Assembly (NCBI GenBank): GCA_038749105.1
Contig: JBCDIM010000007.1
Coordinates: 21,370 to 85,369, forward strand
Direction: 5' to 3'
DNA: 64,000 bases
Origin: JBCCOW01 sp038749105
GTDB taxonomy: Bacteria > Planctomycetota > Phycisphaerae > Phycisphaerales > Phycisphaeraceae
Shown: positions 17,024 to 25,134 of the stretch, one piece after another
Numbering within the stretch: the first letter of the stretch is position 1
How the letters are laid out: every line of letters starts with the position of its first letter
Notes under the pieces: generated by a model
The model's database searches: none
Told to the model about the DNA's origin: nothing
What the model saw: only the letters and a program-made list of their open reading frames with translations
Program-made: the position numbers and the translations under genes

Positions 17024-17878
17024 TCAGGACGCCGAACGGCCGGCCACTGGCGGAATCCGCGTGGCCTGGGCCTGGGCGATCTCGAGGCGTTCGGCGACCT
17101 GTTGCATGCTGCCGGGTCGGCTTGGCGGATCGGTGGCAATGCAGTCCATCACCAGCGTCGAGAGCGCGGGGGGCACCAGATCGTTGTGCTCCACCGGTGG
17201 AGCCGGGCTCTCGGGCCGCGATGCCCGCACCTGCATCCCCGCCTCGCCCTTAGGGATCATGGTCGGGACATAGTGGCCCGTCAGCAGCCAGTACATCGTG
17301 GCCCCCAGGTTGAACACGTCGGTCTGTGGGGTGATCGCCCGCCGCTTGACCTGTTCGGGAGCGATGTAGTCCGGCGTGCCCTGGATCCGCTCCTTCACCG
17401 TCCCGATCGCGCACGACTGCCCGAAATCAATCAGCTTGATCCCCCCATCCCGGTCCAGCATCATGTTGTTGGGCTTGATGTCCGCATGCACATACCCCGC
17501 CTTGTGCATGGCCCCCAAAGCTTCGGCTGCCTGGATCATGATCTCGCAGAACCGGTCGATGTCCTCGACCTGGAAGGCCTCGAGGGTCTTGCCCTCCACA
17601 AGCTCCATCAAGACCAGCACCTCCGAGGTCCGGATCAGAGCCCGCTGGCGGATGAGTTTGAAGCTTCGACGGATGCGCGGGTGGTCGATCGCCGACGCGA
17701 CCTCGTGCTCGTGGATCGCTTGATCCAGAAACCGTTGATCACTCGGGCCAGTCTTGGTCACCCGCTTCAGGCAGAACTTCTCGCCGGTCTCGTTGCACAC
17801 TTCAAACAGCGTGCTCCCCGCCCCCTTCCCGAGCGTCTGCAGCACGTCGTAGCCAGCAATCTGATACGCAATACTCAT
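17024..17878 (-). CDS. Serine/threonine protein kinase
   Basis: A 284-residue, Hanks-type kinase domain that fills nearly the whole protein. Visible motifs are the Gly-rich loop GKGAGSTLFEV (about residues 17-27), the ATP-anchoring Lys in FCLKRV (about 39), an alpha-C Glu in HEHEV, the catalytic loop HADIKPNNMM (about 132-141), DFG (about 153) and the APE motif as IAPEQ. The catalytic loop reads HAD rather than HRD, so it is a non-RD kinase that probably does not depend on activation-loop phosphorylation. There is no transmembrane or sensor domain, which is unusual because most planctomycete kinases have a C-terminal one. Start at the ATG 6 nt after TAGGCT (17885-17890). Confidence 0.93.
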   Translation of the reverse strand: MSIAYQIAGYDVLQTLGKGAGSTLFEVCNETGEKFCLKRVTKTGPSDQRFLDQAIHEHEVASAIDHPRIRRSFKLIRQRALIRTSEVLVLMELVEGKTLEAFQVEDIDRFCEIMIQAAEALGAMHKAGYVHADIKPNNMMLDRDGGIKLIDFGQSCAIGTVKERIQGTPDYIAPEQVKRRAITPQTDVFNLGATMYWLLTGHYVPTMIPKGEAGMQVRASRPESPAPPVEHNDLVPPALSTLVMDCIATDPPSRPGSMQQVAERLEIAQAQATRIPPVAGRSAS

Positions 17879-17884
17879 AACAAC

Positions 17885-17890
17885 AGCCTA
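17885..17890 (-). promoter_or_regulatory. -10-like box for the kinase gene
   Basis: TAGGCT on the minus strand ends 6 nt before the kinase ATG, matching the leaderless pattern seen elsewhere. No convincing -35 is visible. Confidence 0.4.
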
Positions 17891-18205
17891 CTGCCCGCAT
17901 GCCGCCAAAAATGCGACGATTGCCGGGCTTTGCGGCAGCCTTGATGTCCTGCAAATGACCGAATAACGGATACTCACACGATACTCGCTATCCAAACACC
18001 GGGCAAACGATTAGGGCTGAATATCGACAGGCTCAGGGCTTCAGCAGCTTCCTCATGGCTCAAAGGCCGGCTGCCATGGCATCGTCGCCCCAGAGCAACG
18101 CACCGGCGTGGACATTCTTTCACCCTATCCGCCTAACGGAACCCTATCGATATCAGGACAGTCTGGTGCCCTTCCGCTCACCCGGCTGTCTCTGCAGGTC
18201 GCGGC
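17891..18205. other. Intergenic spacer without a gene
   Basis: About 315 bp between the amidase stop and the kinase promoter. It is less G+C-rich than its flanks. Short frames on the plus strand lack a credible start and codon pattern. I see no tRNA, strong hairpin with T-tract or repeat array in it. Confidence 0.5.
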
Positions 18206-18844
18206 TTATCGGAGCAGGCTGTTTTCAAACCAAGGCACCGGGAAGTGGGGGTTGGTCCCGGCGGCTGCTTCGGTCGGCTGGCCCACGCGTAGGAACACCC
18301 GCTCGGCGGGGATGCCGTAGCGAGCCTGGAGACGCCGAACCAGCCACACGAGCTCGCGTAGCTGCTCGTCCGTTGCCGGCCGGTTGGCGGTGTCGCCAAT
18401 GAGACAGATCCCGATCGCGTTCTCGTGATACCAGTCCGCGCCTCGGCCCTCGCCCAGATACGCCCCCGCCGACTGGGCGTGCCAGCGATAGCTGGTCGTC
18501 GTCCGCCCGTCGCGGTCCCCCGACCCGTTGTTGATCACCATGTGGTAGCCGCTGTCCGATCGACCGGCTGAGCGGTAGATGTCGTCGAGGTCCGTCAGCC
18601 CGCCGAGATGACCACGGCTGTCATGAATGACGATCGCACGCCAGCCACGCTCCGTGTCCGCACGCTGGAACTGAAAGAGCATCTCTTCGGGCGAGCCGCT
18701 GCGACCGGGGTGATCGACCGACGAAAGCGTCACGCCCGGCCGGGGCACCCCGGCGTCCGGCTCCAGCCACAACAGCAGCCCACTGACCAGGGTCATTCCC
18801 ACGATCAAAGAGCTGAGCACCGCAATGTTTCGTTTATCCGGCAT
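18206..18844 (-). CDS. N-acetylmuramoyl-L-alanine amidase-fold (PGRP/Amidase_2) protein, possibly degenerate
   Basis: A membrane-anchored 212-residue protein: residues about 6-26 form an uncleaved or signal anchor helix, followed by the amidase_2 fold. The first zinc-site strand WRAIVIHDSRG is present, as are YHMVINNG, WHAQSAGAYLG and NAIGICLIGD. At the end of the fold, where active enzymes carry 'GHRDV...(C/D)PG..FPW', the sequence is VFLRVGQP...GTNPHFPVPW. The usual His and Cys/Asp ligands are therefore not where expected, although a His is nearby. It may bind peptidoglycan rather than cleave it. Start at the ATG at 18844 with GGAG 6 nt upstream. It follows the small lipoprotein gene on the same strand. 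Confidence 0.82.
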   Translation of the reverse strand: MPDKRNIAVLSSLIVGMTLVSGLLLWLEPDAGVPRPGVTLSSVDHPGRSGSPEEMLFQFQRADTERGWRAIVIHDSRGHLGGLTDLDDIYRSAGRSDSGYHMVINNGSGDRDGRTTTSYRWHAQSAGAYLGEGRGADWYHENAIGICLIGDTANRPATDEQLRELVWLVRRLQARYGIPAERVFLRVGQPTEAAAGTNPHFPVPWFENSLLR

Positions 18845-19011
18845 CTTCTCCGACCCTTCCCTGGTCGAATCAGGCGGCACAGCCCCCCCTCGAAGGCTAG
18901 ACGCTCGATGGCTGCGGGTCTTTTGCCCACGTCTTCGTACTTTTCGACCAGATGCCGAGGCCACTTTGAAGTTTGCCCCCTCCCGGGGCGATAAAAACCG
19001 GCTCAGCAAGC

Positions 19012-19257
19012 CTAGCGGTCGTCCGGCGGCGTCAGCCGGAGGCGCAAAGCCTTGCGGTCTACTCCGAACTCATCCGGCTCATCCGTGGGCCGGAACTCCC
19101 CCCGAAGCGCGAGATAGCGGTCGTACTGCGTCCGGTCTCGCTTCTCGGTAAACGGCGATCGCGCACAGCCCCAACCCCCAAGCAGCATCAGACAGACCCC
19201 CACCGCCGCCGCCCATCCGCCGATCTTCTCCCATATGTGCCGCTTCCGTGCGTCCAT
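19012..19257 (-). CDS. Small putative lipoprotein
   Basis: An 81-residue protein with a basic N-terminus, a hydrophobic stretch (about residues 14-29) and a lipobox-like LGGWGC, so it is predicted to be a lipoprotein of about 50 mature residues. The mature part (RTQYDRYLALRGEF ... DEPDEFGVDRKALRLRLTP) resembles short envelope proteins I associate with Phycisphaerae, which is why I trust this reading. The start is 9 nt downstream of the zinc-ribbon gene's stop, so they are probably co-transcribed. The function is unknown. Confidence 0.65.
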   Translation of the reverse strand: MDARKRHIWEKIGGWAAAVGVCLMLLGGWGCARSPFTEKRDRTQYDRYLALRGEFRPTDEPDEFGVDRKALRLRLTPPDDR

Positions 19258-19266
19258 CTCTGGATC

Positions 19267-20424
19267 CTAACCCGCCGCACACCCCCCCTCAACCCGCGAC
19301 GGCCCCTCTGCCGGCAAATCCTGCAAGTTCTCGGCTGAGCCTCGCTCATCGTCGCCCGCCCCAGCCGATCCGCCCCCGCCCCGGCCCCCGGCCCCCACGC
19401 CAGACAACGCCGACCCCAACGCTCTGGCTACCCGCCACGACTCCCACCACCACGCCCCCATCACCAGCACGACCACCCCGGCCGCCGCCTGCAACGCCCA
19501 GAGAAACACCTCGCCCCGTCCCCACCACGCCGGCCGCCAATCCAACGCCTCCGCCGCTGCCATCCCAGACCCCATCAGCATGATCACCGCGGCCGCCACC
19601 GCACACCGCCGCCACGCCCGCCGCACCGCCGCCGTCGCCAGCGTCGCCCCCCGCGTGCCGCTCCGCACCGCCAGCCCGTACACCCACCGCCACCCGCTGA
19701 GCACCCCCAGCCCCCCGACCACCACCCCCGTGCAGATCAGCCCGTCCCATACCCGCCAGTGCCCTTTGAGCGGGTCCCCCACCATGAACCCGCCCAGCAG
19801 GCCGAACACCAGCAGCAGCGCACCCGCCATCGTCCACCACCGTCCCACCACCCGGTCGCTGATCAGCCGCAGCGACCAACCGCGGCCGACGCGCCACCGC
19901 CCGCGCTCCGTGGACCCCGCCCCCGCACCCGCCCCTATCCCAGGCTCCGGCGTGCACAGCCGCCACAGCCCCGCCGCCGCCCACAGCATCCCAAACGACC
20001 CACCCAGCACCCCCGCTCCCGCCACCCGCCGGACCCCCTCCCAATCCACCCGCGTCAGCCCCGTCACCCCCGGCCCCACCAGAACCCACCCCACCCACCT
20101 GCCTTGCCCCGCGTCGCCCGAGAGCAGGACATGCCAAGCCCAGCCCGCGGCCACCCCCGCCGTCACCCCCATCGGGAACCACCACACCCCACGCCGCAGC
20201 CCCTTGGCCCCCCGCTGAAGCCGAGACACCCACCGCGGGTCCGCTCGGTCCAATAGCCGTGCCGGCTCCACCGCCGTCATCCCACAGCCACACTCCGGAC
20301 ACCCGTCCGCGACCACCAACCCCGCCAGGTCGTAGCCGCACGCCACACACGTCCCCGCGCCGACCGCCCCCCCTTGCTCGTCCGCCACCACATACGACCG
20401 GACCGGCATCACGCTTTCCAGCAT
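19267..20424 (-). CDS. Zinc-ribbon-containing membrane protein
   Basis: A 385-residue protein. Near the N-terminus a zinc ribbon (CVACGYDLAGL ... CPECGCG, about residues 25-48) matches the 'CxxCGYDLRGL...CPECG' domain typical of planctomycete membrane proteins. About seven hydrophobic segments follow, including WWFPMGVTAGVAAGWAWHVLL and WALQAAAGVVVLVMGAWWW. The C-terminal tail is Gly-rich and disordered. I use the ATG at 20424, with GAGG about 7 nt upstream; an earlier in-frame codon (20544) would run into the heptamer array. The biochemical role is unknown. It is the first gene of a probable unit with the small lipoprotein gene. Confidence 0.8.
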   Translation of the reverse strand: MLESVMPVRSYVVADEQGGAVGAGTCVACGYDLAGLVVADGCPECGCGMTAVEPARLLDRADPRWVSRLQRGAKGLRRGVWWFPMGVTAGVAAGWAWHVLLSGDAGQGRWVGWVLVGPGVTGLTRVDWEGVRRVAGAGVLGGSFGMLWAAAGLWRLCTPEPGIGAGAGAGSTERGRWRVGRGWSLRLISDRVVGRWWTMAGALLLVFGLLGGFMVGDPLKGHWRVWDGLICTGVVVGGLGVLSGWRWVYGLAVRSGTRGATLATAAVRRAWRRCAVAAAVIMLMGSGMAAAEALDWRPAWWGRGEVFLWALQAAAGVVVLVMGAWWWESWRVARALGSALSGVGAGGRGGGGSAGAGDDERGSAENLQDLPAEGPSRVEGGCAAG

Positions 20425-20528
20425 GTCGCACCTCGTATCCAAGCAAACCACACAGAACGTGAGCCACGGCCCTATCCCGACCATCCATCCAACGTGCCGC
20501 GACCCCCAGCGGTTCAAACGCAAACCGT

Positions 20529-20563
20529 ATCGCACATCAAACATCGCACATCGAACATCACTC
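20529..20563. repeat. Degenerate heptamer array (consensus ATCGCAC/ATCGAAC)
   Basis: Five consecutive 7-mers: ATCGCAC, ATCAAAC, ATCGCAC, ATCGAAC, ATCACTC. The array ends exactly where the TAAACT box of the next gene begins, so it occupies that promoter's upstream region. It is one of four heptamer arrays in the window. Confidence 0.65.
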
Positions 20564-20569
20564 TAAACT
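20564..20569 (+). promoter_or_regulatory. -10-like box for the CCA/polyA polymerase gene
   Basis: TAAACT followed by 6 nt and then the ATG at 20576. There is no Shine-Dalgarno. The -35 region would fall inside the heptamer array. Confidence 0.45.
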
Positions 20570-20575
20570 CGCCCC

Positions 20576-21832
20576 ATGGCGGACGCCGCACACCCATCCC
20601 ATGACCCTGTTGCGCTGCGAGACGCCGCCCTCGACATCATCGCCGCCCTCCGTGACGCCGGCCACACCGCCTTTCTCGCCGGCGGCTGCGTCCGTGACGC
20701 GCTGCTCGGCCAAACCCCCAAGGACTACGACGTCGCCACCGACGCCACCCCCGACCGCGTCCAACAGCTCTGGCCCCGCTCCAACGCCGTCGGCGAAGCC
20801 TTCGGCGTCGTCCTCTGCTATTCGGGCAAGACCCCCAATCGCATCACCACCGAGGTCGCAACCTTCCGCACCGAGTCCACCTACTCCGACGGCCGACGCC
20901 CCGACGCCGTCACCTTCACCACCGCCGAGCACGACGCGGAGCGGCGCGACTTAACGATCAACGGCCTCTTCGCTAGCCCGAACCTCGAAAACCCCAACGA
21001 GCCTGACCAAATCATCGACTTCATCGACGGCCAGGCCGACCTCGGCGCTCGTGTCATCCGTGCGATCGGCGATCCCAACCGACGCTTCGCCGAGGACTAC
21101 CTCCGCATGCTCCGGGCCGTCCGCTTCGCCGCCCGCCTCCGCTTCACCCTCGACCCCGCGACCGCCGACGCCATCCGCCAACACGCCCCCAAGCTCGACC
21201 GCATCGCCCGCGAACGCATCGGTGACGAAGTCCGCCGAACGCTCATGGGCCCGAACCCCGACCTTGCCGTCGAACTGCTCTTTCAACTCGGTCTGTTCGA
21301 GGCGGTCCTTGGCAGATCCTTCAACACATTAACCACTTGGTTTGAGAGGCTCGACCCGGAGACCGACTACGCCTCCCGTTTGGCTCTACTCGGAAAAACC
21401 TTGTCTCCACCTCCGCCACTCGACGGTTGGCGATCCAAGCTCTGCCTGACCAACGCTGAAGACCAGGCGCTCAAACAAACCGTCTCGCAGTTCGTCAATC
21501 GCGGTGACAGCGACGCCGACCAACCCATCGCCCTACAAAAACGCTGGTTTGCCCACCCCCGCACCGACCAGGTCCTCCGCCACTGGGCCACCGTCTTCTC
21601 GCCCGAGCAGGCCGACGACGCCCGCCAACGCATGCACGCCCTCGCCAATGACGGCATCGGCCTCGCCCCGCCCCCCCTGCTCACCGGCGACCACCTCATT
21701 GCTGCAGGGTTCACCCCAGGCCCCGCCTTCAAGACGCTGCTCGACGCCGTCTACGACGCCCAGCTCGACGGCCGAGTGACCACCACCCAGCAAGCCCTCG
21801 CCCTGGCGAAGCAGTCCCAGCCTGCCCCTTAG
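20576..21832 (+). CDS. cca: CCA-adding enzyme / poly(A) polymerase family nucleotidyltransferase
   Basis: A class II tRNA nucleotidyltransferase-type enzyme (418 residues) that adds or repairs the tRNA 3' CCA end, or adds poly(A). The N-terminal motif FLAGGCVRDALLG and the metal-binding DYDVATD (about residues 49-55) are intact. The RRDLTINGLF motif (about 122-131) and RFAEDYLRMLRAVRFAARLRF (about 171-191) complete the family core. The tRNA-Ile in this window does not encode CCA, so such an enzyme is needed. By sequence alone I cannot separate CCA-adding from polyadenylating activity. A short spacer of 37 bp leads to dedA. Confidence 0.9.
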   Translation: MADAAHPSHDPVALRDAALDIIAALRDAGHTAFLAGGCVRDALLGQTPKDYDVATDATPDRVQQLWPRSNAVGEAFGVVLCYSGKTPNRITTEVATFRTESTYSDGRRPDAVTFTTAEHDAERRDLTINGLFASPNLENPNEPDQIIDFIDGQADLGARVIRAIGDPNRRFAEDYLRMLRAVRFAARLRFTLDPATADAIRQHAPKLDRIARERIGDEVRRTLMGPNPDLAVELLFQLGLFEAVLGRSFNTLTTWFERLDPETDYASRLALLGKTLSPPPPLDGWRSKLCLTNAEDQALKQTVSQFVNRGDSDADQPIALQKRWFAHPRTDQVLRHWATVFSPEQADDARQRMHALANDGIGLAPPPLLTGDHLIAAGFTPGPAFKTLLDAVYDAQLDGRVTTTQQALALAKQSQPAP

Positions 21833-21869
21833 CCCCCGTGGCCTCCCCGATCCCTAAACTCCATTCCGC

Positions 21870-22514
21870 ATGCTCGAAGAGCTGATCGAAAACGCCGCCG
21901 CTAAGACGCCCTACCTCATCTTCGTGGCGATCTTCCTCGCCACCGGGTTCGGGCTCCCCCTACCCGAGGACATCCCGCTGATCGTGGCGGGCTACATCTG
22001 CGGCGTCGCCGAGGGCGACCACCCCAACCTCTCGATCATGATCCCGGTCTGCTTCCTCTCCATTGTCGGCTCGGACTGCATCCTCTACCTCCTCGGCCGA
22101 CGCTACGGGCACCACATGCTCGAGTGGCGCTTCGTCCACCGCATCATCTCCCGGAAACGCCTGTACAAGGCCGAGGCCCAGATCCAGGAGCACGGCGGCA
22201 AGTTCGTCTTCGTGGCCCGCTTCCTGCCCGGCATCCGCGCTCCCGCGTTCTTCGCCGCCGGCGTCTTCAAGGTGCCGTTCTCTCGGTTCGTGGCCTACGA
22301 CGGGCTCGCCGCCACGGTGTCGGTCCCGACCATCATCCTGTTGGCGTACTGGTTCGCTGAAGAGCTCGACGCCGTGAAAGAACACGTCCGGCAGGGCAAG
22401 GCCGTCGCCATCGTGACCGTGGCTGTGGTCGTCATCTGCTTTACAGCGTTTAAGCTCTGGGCTTACCGCCGTGCCAAGCGCCTGGACACCGATGACCCCG
22501 GGCCCTCCGTGTAA
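21870..22514 (+). CDS. DedA family membrane protein
   Basis: A 214-residue inner-membrane protein of the DedA/SNARE-associated fold, a family implicated in undecaprenyl-phosphate and phospholipid flipping and membrane homeostasis. Characteristic features are the re-entrant acidic motif LPLPEDIPLIVAGYICG (about residues 30-46), GSDCILYLLGRRYG and FVFVARFLPGIRAPAFFAAG with its conserved FLPGxR. Four to five hydrophobic segments follow the usual order, and the C-terminus is a short basic cytoplasmic tail. A TAAACT lies 9 nt before the ATG, so a very short leader is expected. It precedes yggS on the same strand. Confidence 0.92.
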   Translation: MLEELIENAAAKTPYLIFVAIFLATGFGLPLPEDIPLIVAGYICGVAEGDHPNLSIMIPVCFLSIVGSDCILYLLGRRYGHHMLEWRFVHRIISRKRLYKAEAQIQEHGGKFVFVARFLPGIRAPAFFAAGVFKVPFSRFVAYDGLAATVSVPTIILLAYWFAEELDAVKEHVRQGKAVAIVTVAVVVICFTAFKLWAYRRAKRLDTDDPGPSV

Positions 22515-22568
22515 TCCCCAGCCGCCGTTCCTTGCGGACGCACCCCTGCGCCGCCTATTCTTTGGGCT

Positions 22569-23354
22569 ATGCCCACGCGAACCCCCTCGCCGGACGCTAT
22601 GGACCTCCGCGACACCTACCGACGCGTTAACGATCAGATCGCCGAAGCCGCCATCCGTTCCGGACGGCAGCCCGACGACGTGCTCATGGTCGCCGTCACC
22701 AAATACGCCTCCGTCGATCAGATCCAACGCATCGTCGAGATGGGCCACATTGATCTCGGCGAGTCCCGGGTCCAGCAGCTCTCCCAACGTGTCCCCCAGA
22801 TCGACGAGTTCCTCGCCCGACGCAAGACCCTGGCCGGCGCGATCCCGAAGTCGTCCGAGGCCGTGCCCGACCGCGTGCGTTGGCACATGATCGGGCACCT
22901 CCAGCGCAACAAGGTTAAGCAGGTCTCCCCGCTGGTCGACCTGATCCACTCGGTCGATTCGCTCCGCCTCGCCGAAGAGCTGCACAACTACGCCGCCCGC
23001 AAGGACGTCATCCTCGACGTCCTGCTCCAGGTCAACGCCTCCGGCGAGGGCAGCAAGTCCGGCGTGGTCGCCCCGGCCGTCCTCCCGCTCGCCGAGCAGC
23101 TCGACACCATGGTCCACCTTCGCCTCCGCGGCTTCATGACCATGGCCCCCTACTCCGAGAACCCCGAAGACGCCCGACCCACCTTCGCCCGCACCGCAGA
23201 TCTCTTCCACGACGCCAAGAAGGCCAAGCTCGGCGGCGAACACCTCACCGTCCTGTCCATGGGCATGTCCGGCGACTTCCAGGTCGCCATCGAAGAGGGC
23301 GCCAACCTCGTCCGGATCGGCCGCGGCCTCTTCGGCGACCAAGAGGCGCTATAA
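22569..23354 (+). CDS. YggS/PLPBP family pyridoxal phosphate homeostasis protein
   Basis: A 261-residue single-domain PLP-binding barrel with the family's LMVAVTKYAS motif (Lys near residue 44 is the PLP lysine), 'LGESRVQQLSQRVPQI', WHMIGHLQRNK and the C-terminal LSMGMSGDFQVAIEEGANLVRIGRGLFG. These proteins bind PLP without known catalysis and balance vitamin B6 and amino-acid pools. TATTCT lies 7 nt before the ATG at 22569, in keeping with a leaderless start. An ATG 30 nt later (giving MDLRDTYRRV) would also fit the family N-terminus. A roughly 30-residue insertion around residues 75-95 (DEFLARRKTLAGAIPKSSEA) is longer than usual. Confidence 0.92.
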   Translation: MPTRTPSPDAMDLRDTYRRVNDQIAEAAIRSGRQPDDVLMVAVTKYASVDQIQRIVEMGHIDLGESRVQQLSQRVPQIDEFLARRKTLAGAIPKSSEAVPDRVRWHMIGHLQRNKVKQVSPLVDLIHSVDSLRLAEELHNYAARKDVILDVLLQVNASGEGSKSGVVAPAVLPLAEQLDTMVHLRLRGFMTMAPYSENPEDARPTFARTADLFHDAKKAKLGGEHLTVLSMGMSGDFQVAIEEGANLVRIGRGLFGDQEAL

Positions 23355-23368
23355 CGCCTCCCCTTTAG

Positions 23369-23387
23369 CCCCGGGCTTTGCCCGGGG
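23369..23387. terminator. GC hairpin after yggS
   Basis: CCCCGGGC (23369-23376), a TTT loop, then GCCCGGGG (23380-23387): a perfect 8-bp stem 14 bp after the yggS stop. No T-tract follows on the plus strand, so intrinsic termination is uncertain. Confidence 0.45.
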
Positions 23388-23561
23388 GCACGCGGCGAGC
23401 CTGATGCCGCCGCGCACCAAATTCTCACCTTATCGGGCACCCCACCCGCCCCCACGCCCCACCCGCGGCAATACCATCCAGCTATCGCCCCCAATCGCCG
23501 ATGGTCTGGTCGGCCTCTCTACGTTTGCTTCTCCTCTGAAAACCGCCGGATAACTCCAGCC

Positions 23562-25055
23562 ATGCCCGAGCTCAAACGCACCGACCACCGCTTCCTCGCC
23601 GACGACAAACGCGTCATGGCCCGATTCTTCGGCGTCGGCTCCGACGACCGCGCCAAACGCGTCATCCAGCGCGTGCTCGACCTCGGACCCGAAGAAGCCG
23701 AGGCGGCCCTCGAGAACGTCCTCCGACGCTTCGCCCCCCGGCACCGCGACATCGAGGCCGCCTTCGAACGCCACTTCGGCTACATCCAGCACCACCCCGC
23801 CGACCCCGACGCCCTCTCGCTCCCGCAGCGCCTGCTCATCGGCGCCTACTTCACGATGGAATACTCCATCGAGTCCGCCGCCCTCTTCAATCCGTCCATC
23901 GTCCCCCACCCCAACCAGGCCGGGCTCCCCAAAGGGCACCTCCGTTTCATCATGTCCCTCCGCGCCACCGGCGAGGGCCACGTCTCTTCCATCGTCTTCC
24001 GCACCGGCGTCCTCGATGCCAAGGCCAACGCCACCTTCGACCCCGCGCCACGCTTCGCCGCCAAGATGCGCCTCAAGGTCGACCAGAACTTCGACAAACA
24101 CCTCTTCCTCCTCAAGCTCATCGAGATGGGTGCCTACACCGATGTCGCTCAGGTCATCCTCGACGAGCTGCCCGACCCCTTCTCGCTGCCCGTGCTCGAC
24201 CAGAAGATCGCCGAGGTCCGCCAGCGCGAAGAGCGGCCGCACCCCTTTTCCGAGACCGCCGACAACATGCTCTGGCTCGCGCGTTCCAACTACGGGCTGG
24301 TCGTCCCCGAGAACGCCGACGCCTCCGAGATCGTCATCTTCCCCACCTCCGAGAACGAGTCCCGCGGCATCGAAGACCTCCGACTCACCCCCTTCATCAA
24401 CCCCGACGGCTCCACCACCTACTTCGGCACCTACTCGGCCTACAACGGCTTCAAGGTCCTGCCCCAGATCCTCGAGACCAACGACTTCCACACCATCAAG
24501 GTCCACACCCTCAACGGCAAGTACGTCCAGAACAAGGGCATGGCCCTGTTCCCCCGCAAGATCAACAACCTCTACTACATGATCTCCCGCCTCGACGGCG
24601 AGAACATGTTCGTCATGAAGTCCGACAACCCGTACTTCTGGAACGAGTCCCAACGCCTCTGCGAACCCCTCTACCCCTGGGAGTTCGTCCAGATCGGCAA
24701 CTGCGGACCGCCCATCGAAACCCCTCAGGGCTGGCTGCTCCTCACCCACGGCGTCGGCCCCGTCCGCGAATACGCCATCGGCGCCTGCCTCCTCGACCTC
24801 GACGACCCCACCAAGGTCATCGGCCACCTCCAGTTCCCCCTCATCACCCCCAACGAATCCGAACGCGACGGCTACGTCCCCAACGTCGTCTACACCTGCG
24901 GCGCCCTGGTCCACGCCGGCCAGCTCGTCATCCCCTACGCCATCTCCGACTCCGCCACCACCATGGCGACCACCCCCCTCGACGCCCTCCTCGACGAACT
25001 CCTCAACAACTCCAACGCCTGCCCCCTACCCGACCGCCGCATGGCCCCGCGTTAG
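23562..25055 (+). CDS. GH130 family glycoside phosphorylase/hydrolase
   Basis: A 497-residue enzyme of the five-bladed beta-propeller GH130 family, most of whose members phosphorolyse beta-1,4- or beta-1,2-linked mannosides. The motif GIEDLRLTPF (about residue 270) carries the catalytic Asp of the family's 'ED(L/P)R' signature, and NPYFWNESQR plus GPPIETPQGWLLLTHGVG are typical of the later blades. The N-terminal 150-170 residues form an extension (helical, 'RVLDLGPEEAEAALENVLRRFAPRH') found in only part of the family. No signal peptide is visible, so it is probably cytoplasmic and acts on imported mannosides. No transporter is adjacent. Whether it is a phosphorylase or a hydrolase cannot be read by eye. 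Confidence 0.9.
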   Translation: MPELKRTDHRFLADDKRVMARFFGVGSDDRAKRVIQRVLDLGPEEAEAALENVLRRFAPRHRDIEAAFERHFGYIQHHPADPDALSLPQRLLIGAYFTMEYSIESAALFNPSIVPHPNQAGLPKGHLRFIMSLRATGEGHVSSIVFRTGVLDAKANATFDPAPRFAAKMRLKVDQNFDKHLFLLKLIEMGAYTDVAQVILDELPDPFSLPVLDQKIAEVRQREERPHPFSETADNMLWLARSNYGLVVPENADASEIVIFPTSENESRGIEDLRLTPFINPDGSTTYFGTYSAYNGFKVLPQILETNDFHTIKVHTLNGKYVQNKGMALFPRKINNLYYMISRLDGENMFVMKSDNPYFWNESQRLCEPLYPWEFVQIGNCGPPIETPQGWLLLTHGVGPVREYAIGACLLDLDDPTKVIGHLQFPLITPNESERDGYVPNVVYTCGALVHAGQLVIPYAISDSATTMATTPLDALLDELLNNSNACPLPDRRMAPR

Positions 25056-25134
25056 AACGACTACCGGCCGCGTTTTTTTCGTATTCGCTGATCGCTTTCC
25101 AAAATGAACACGGCATCGGATTATTCTTACTGGC

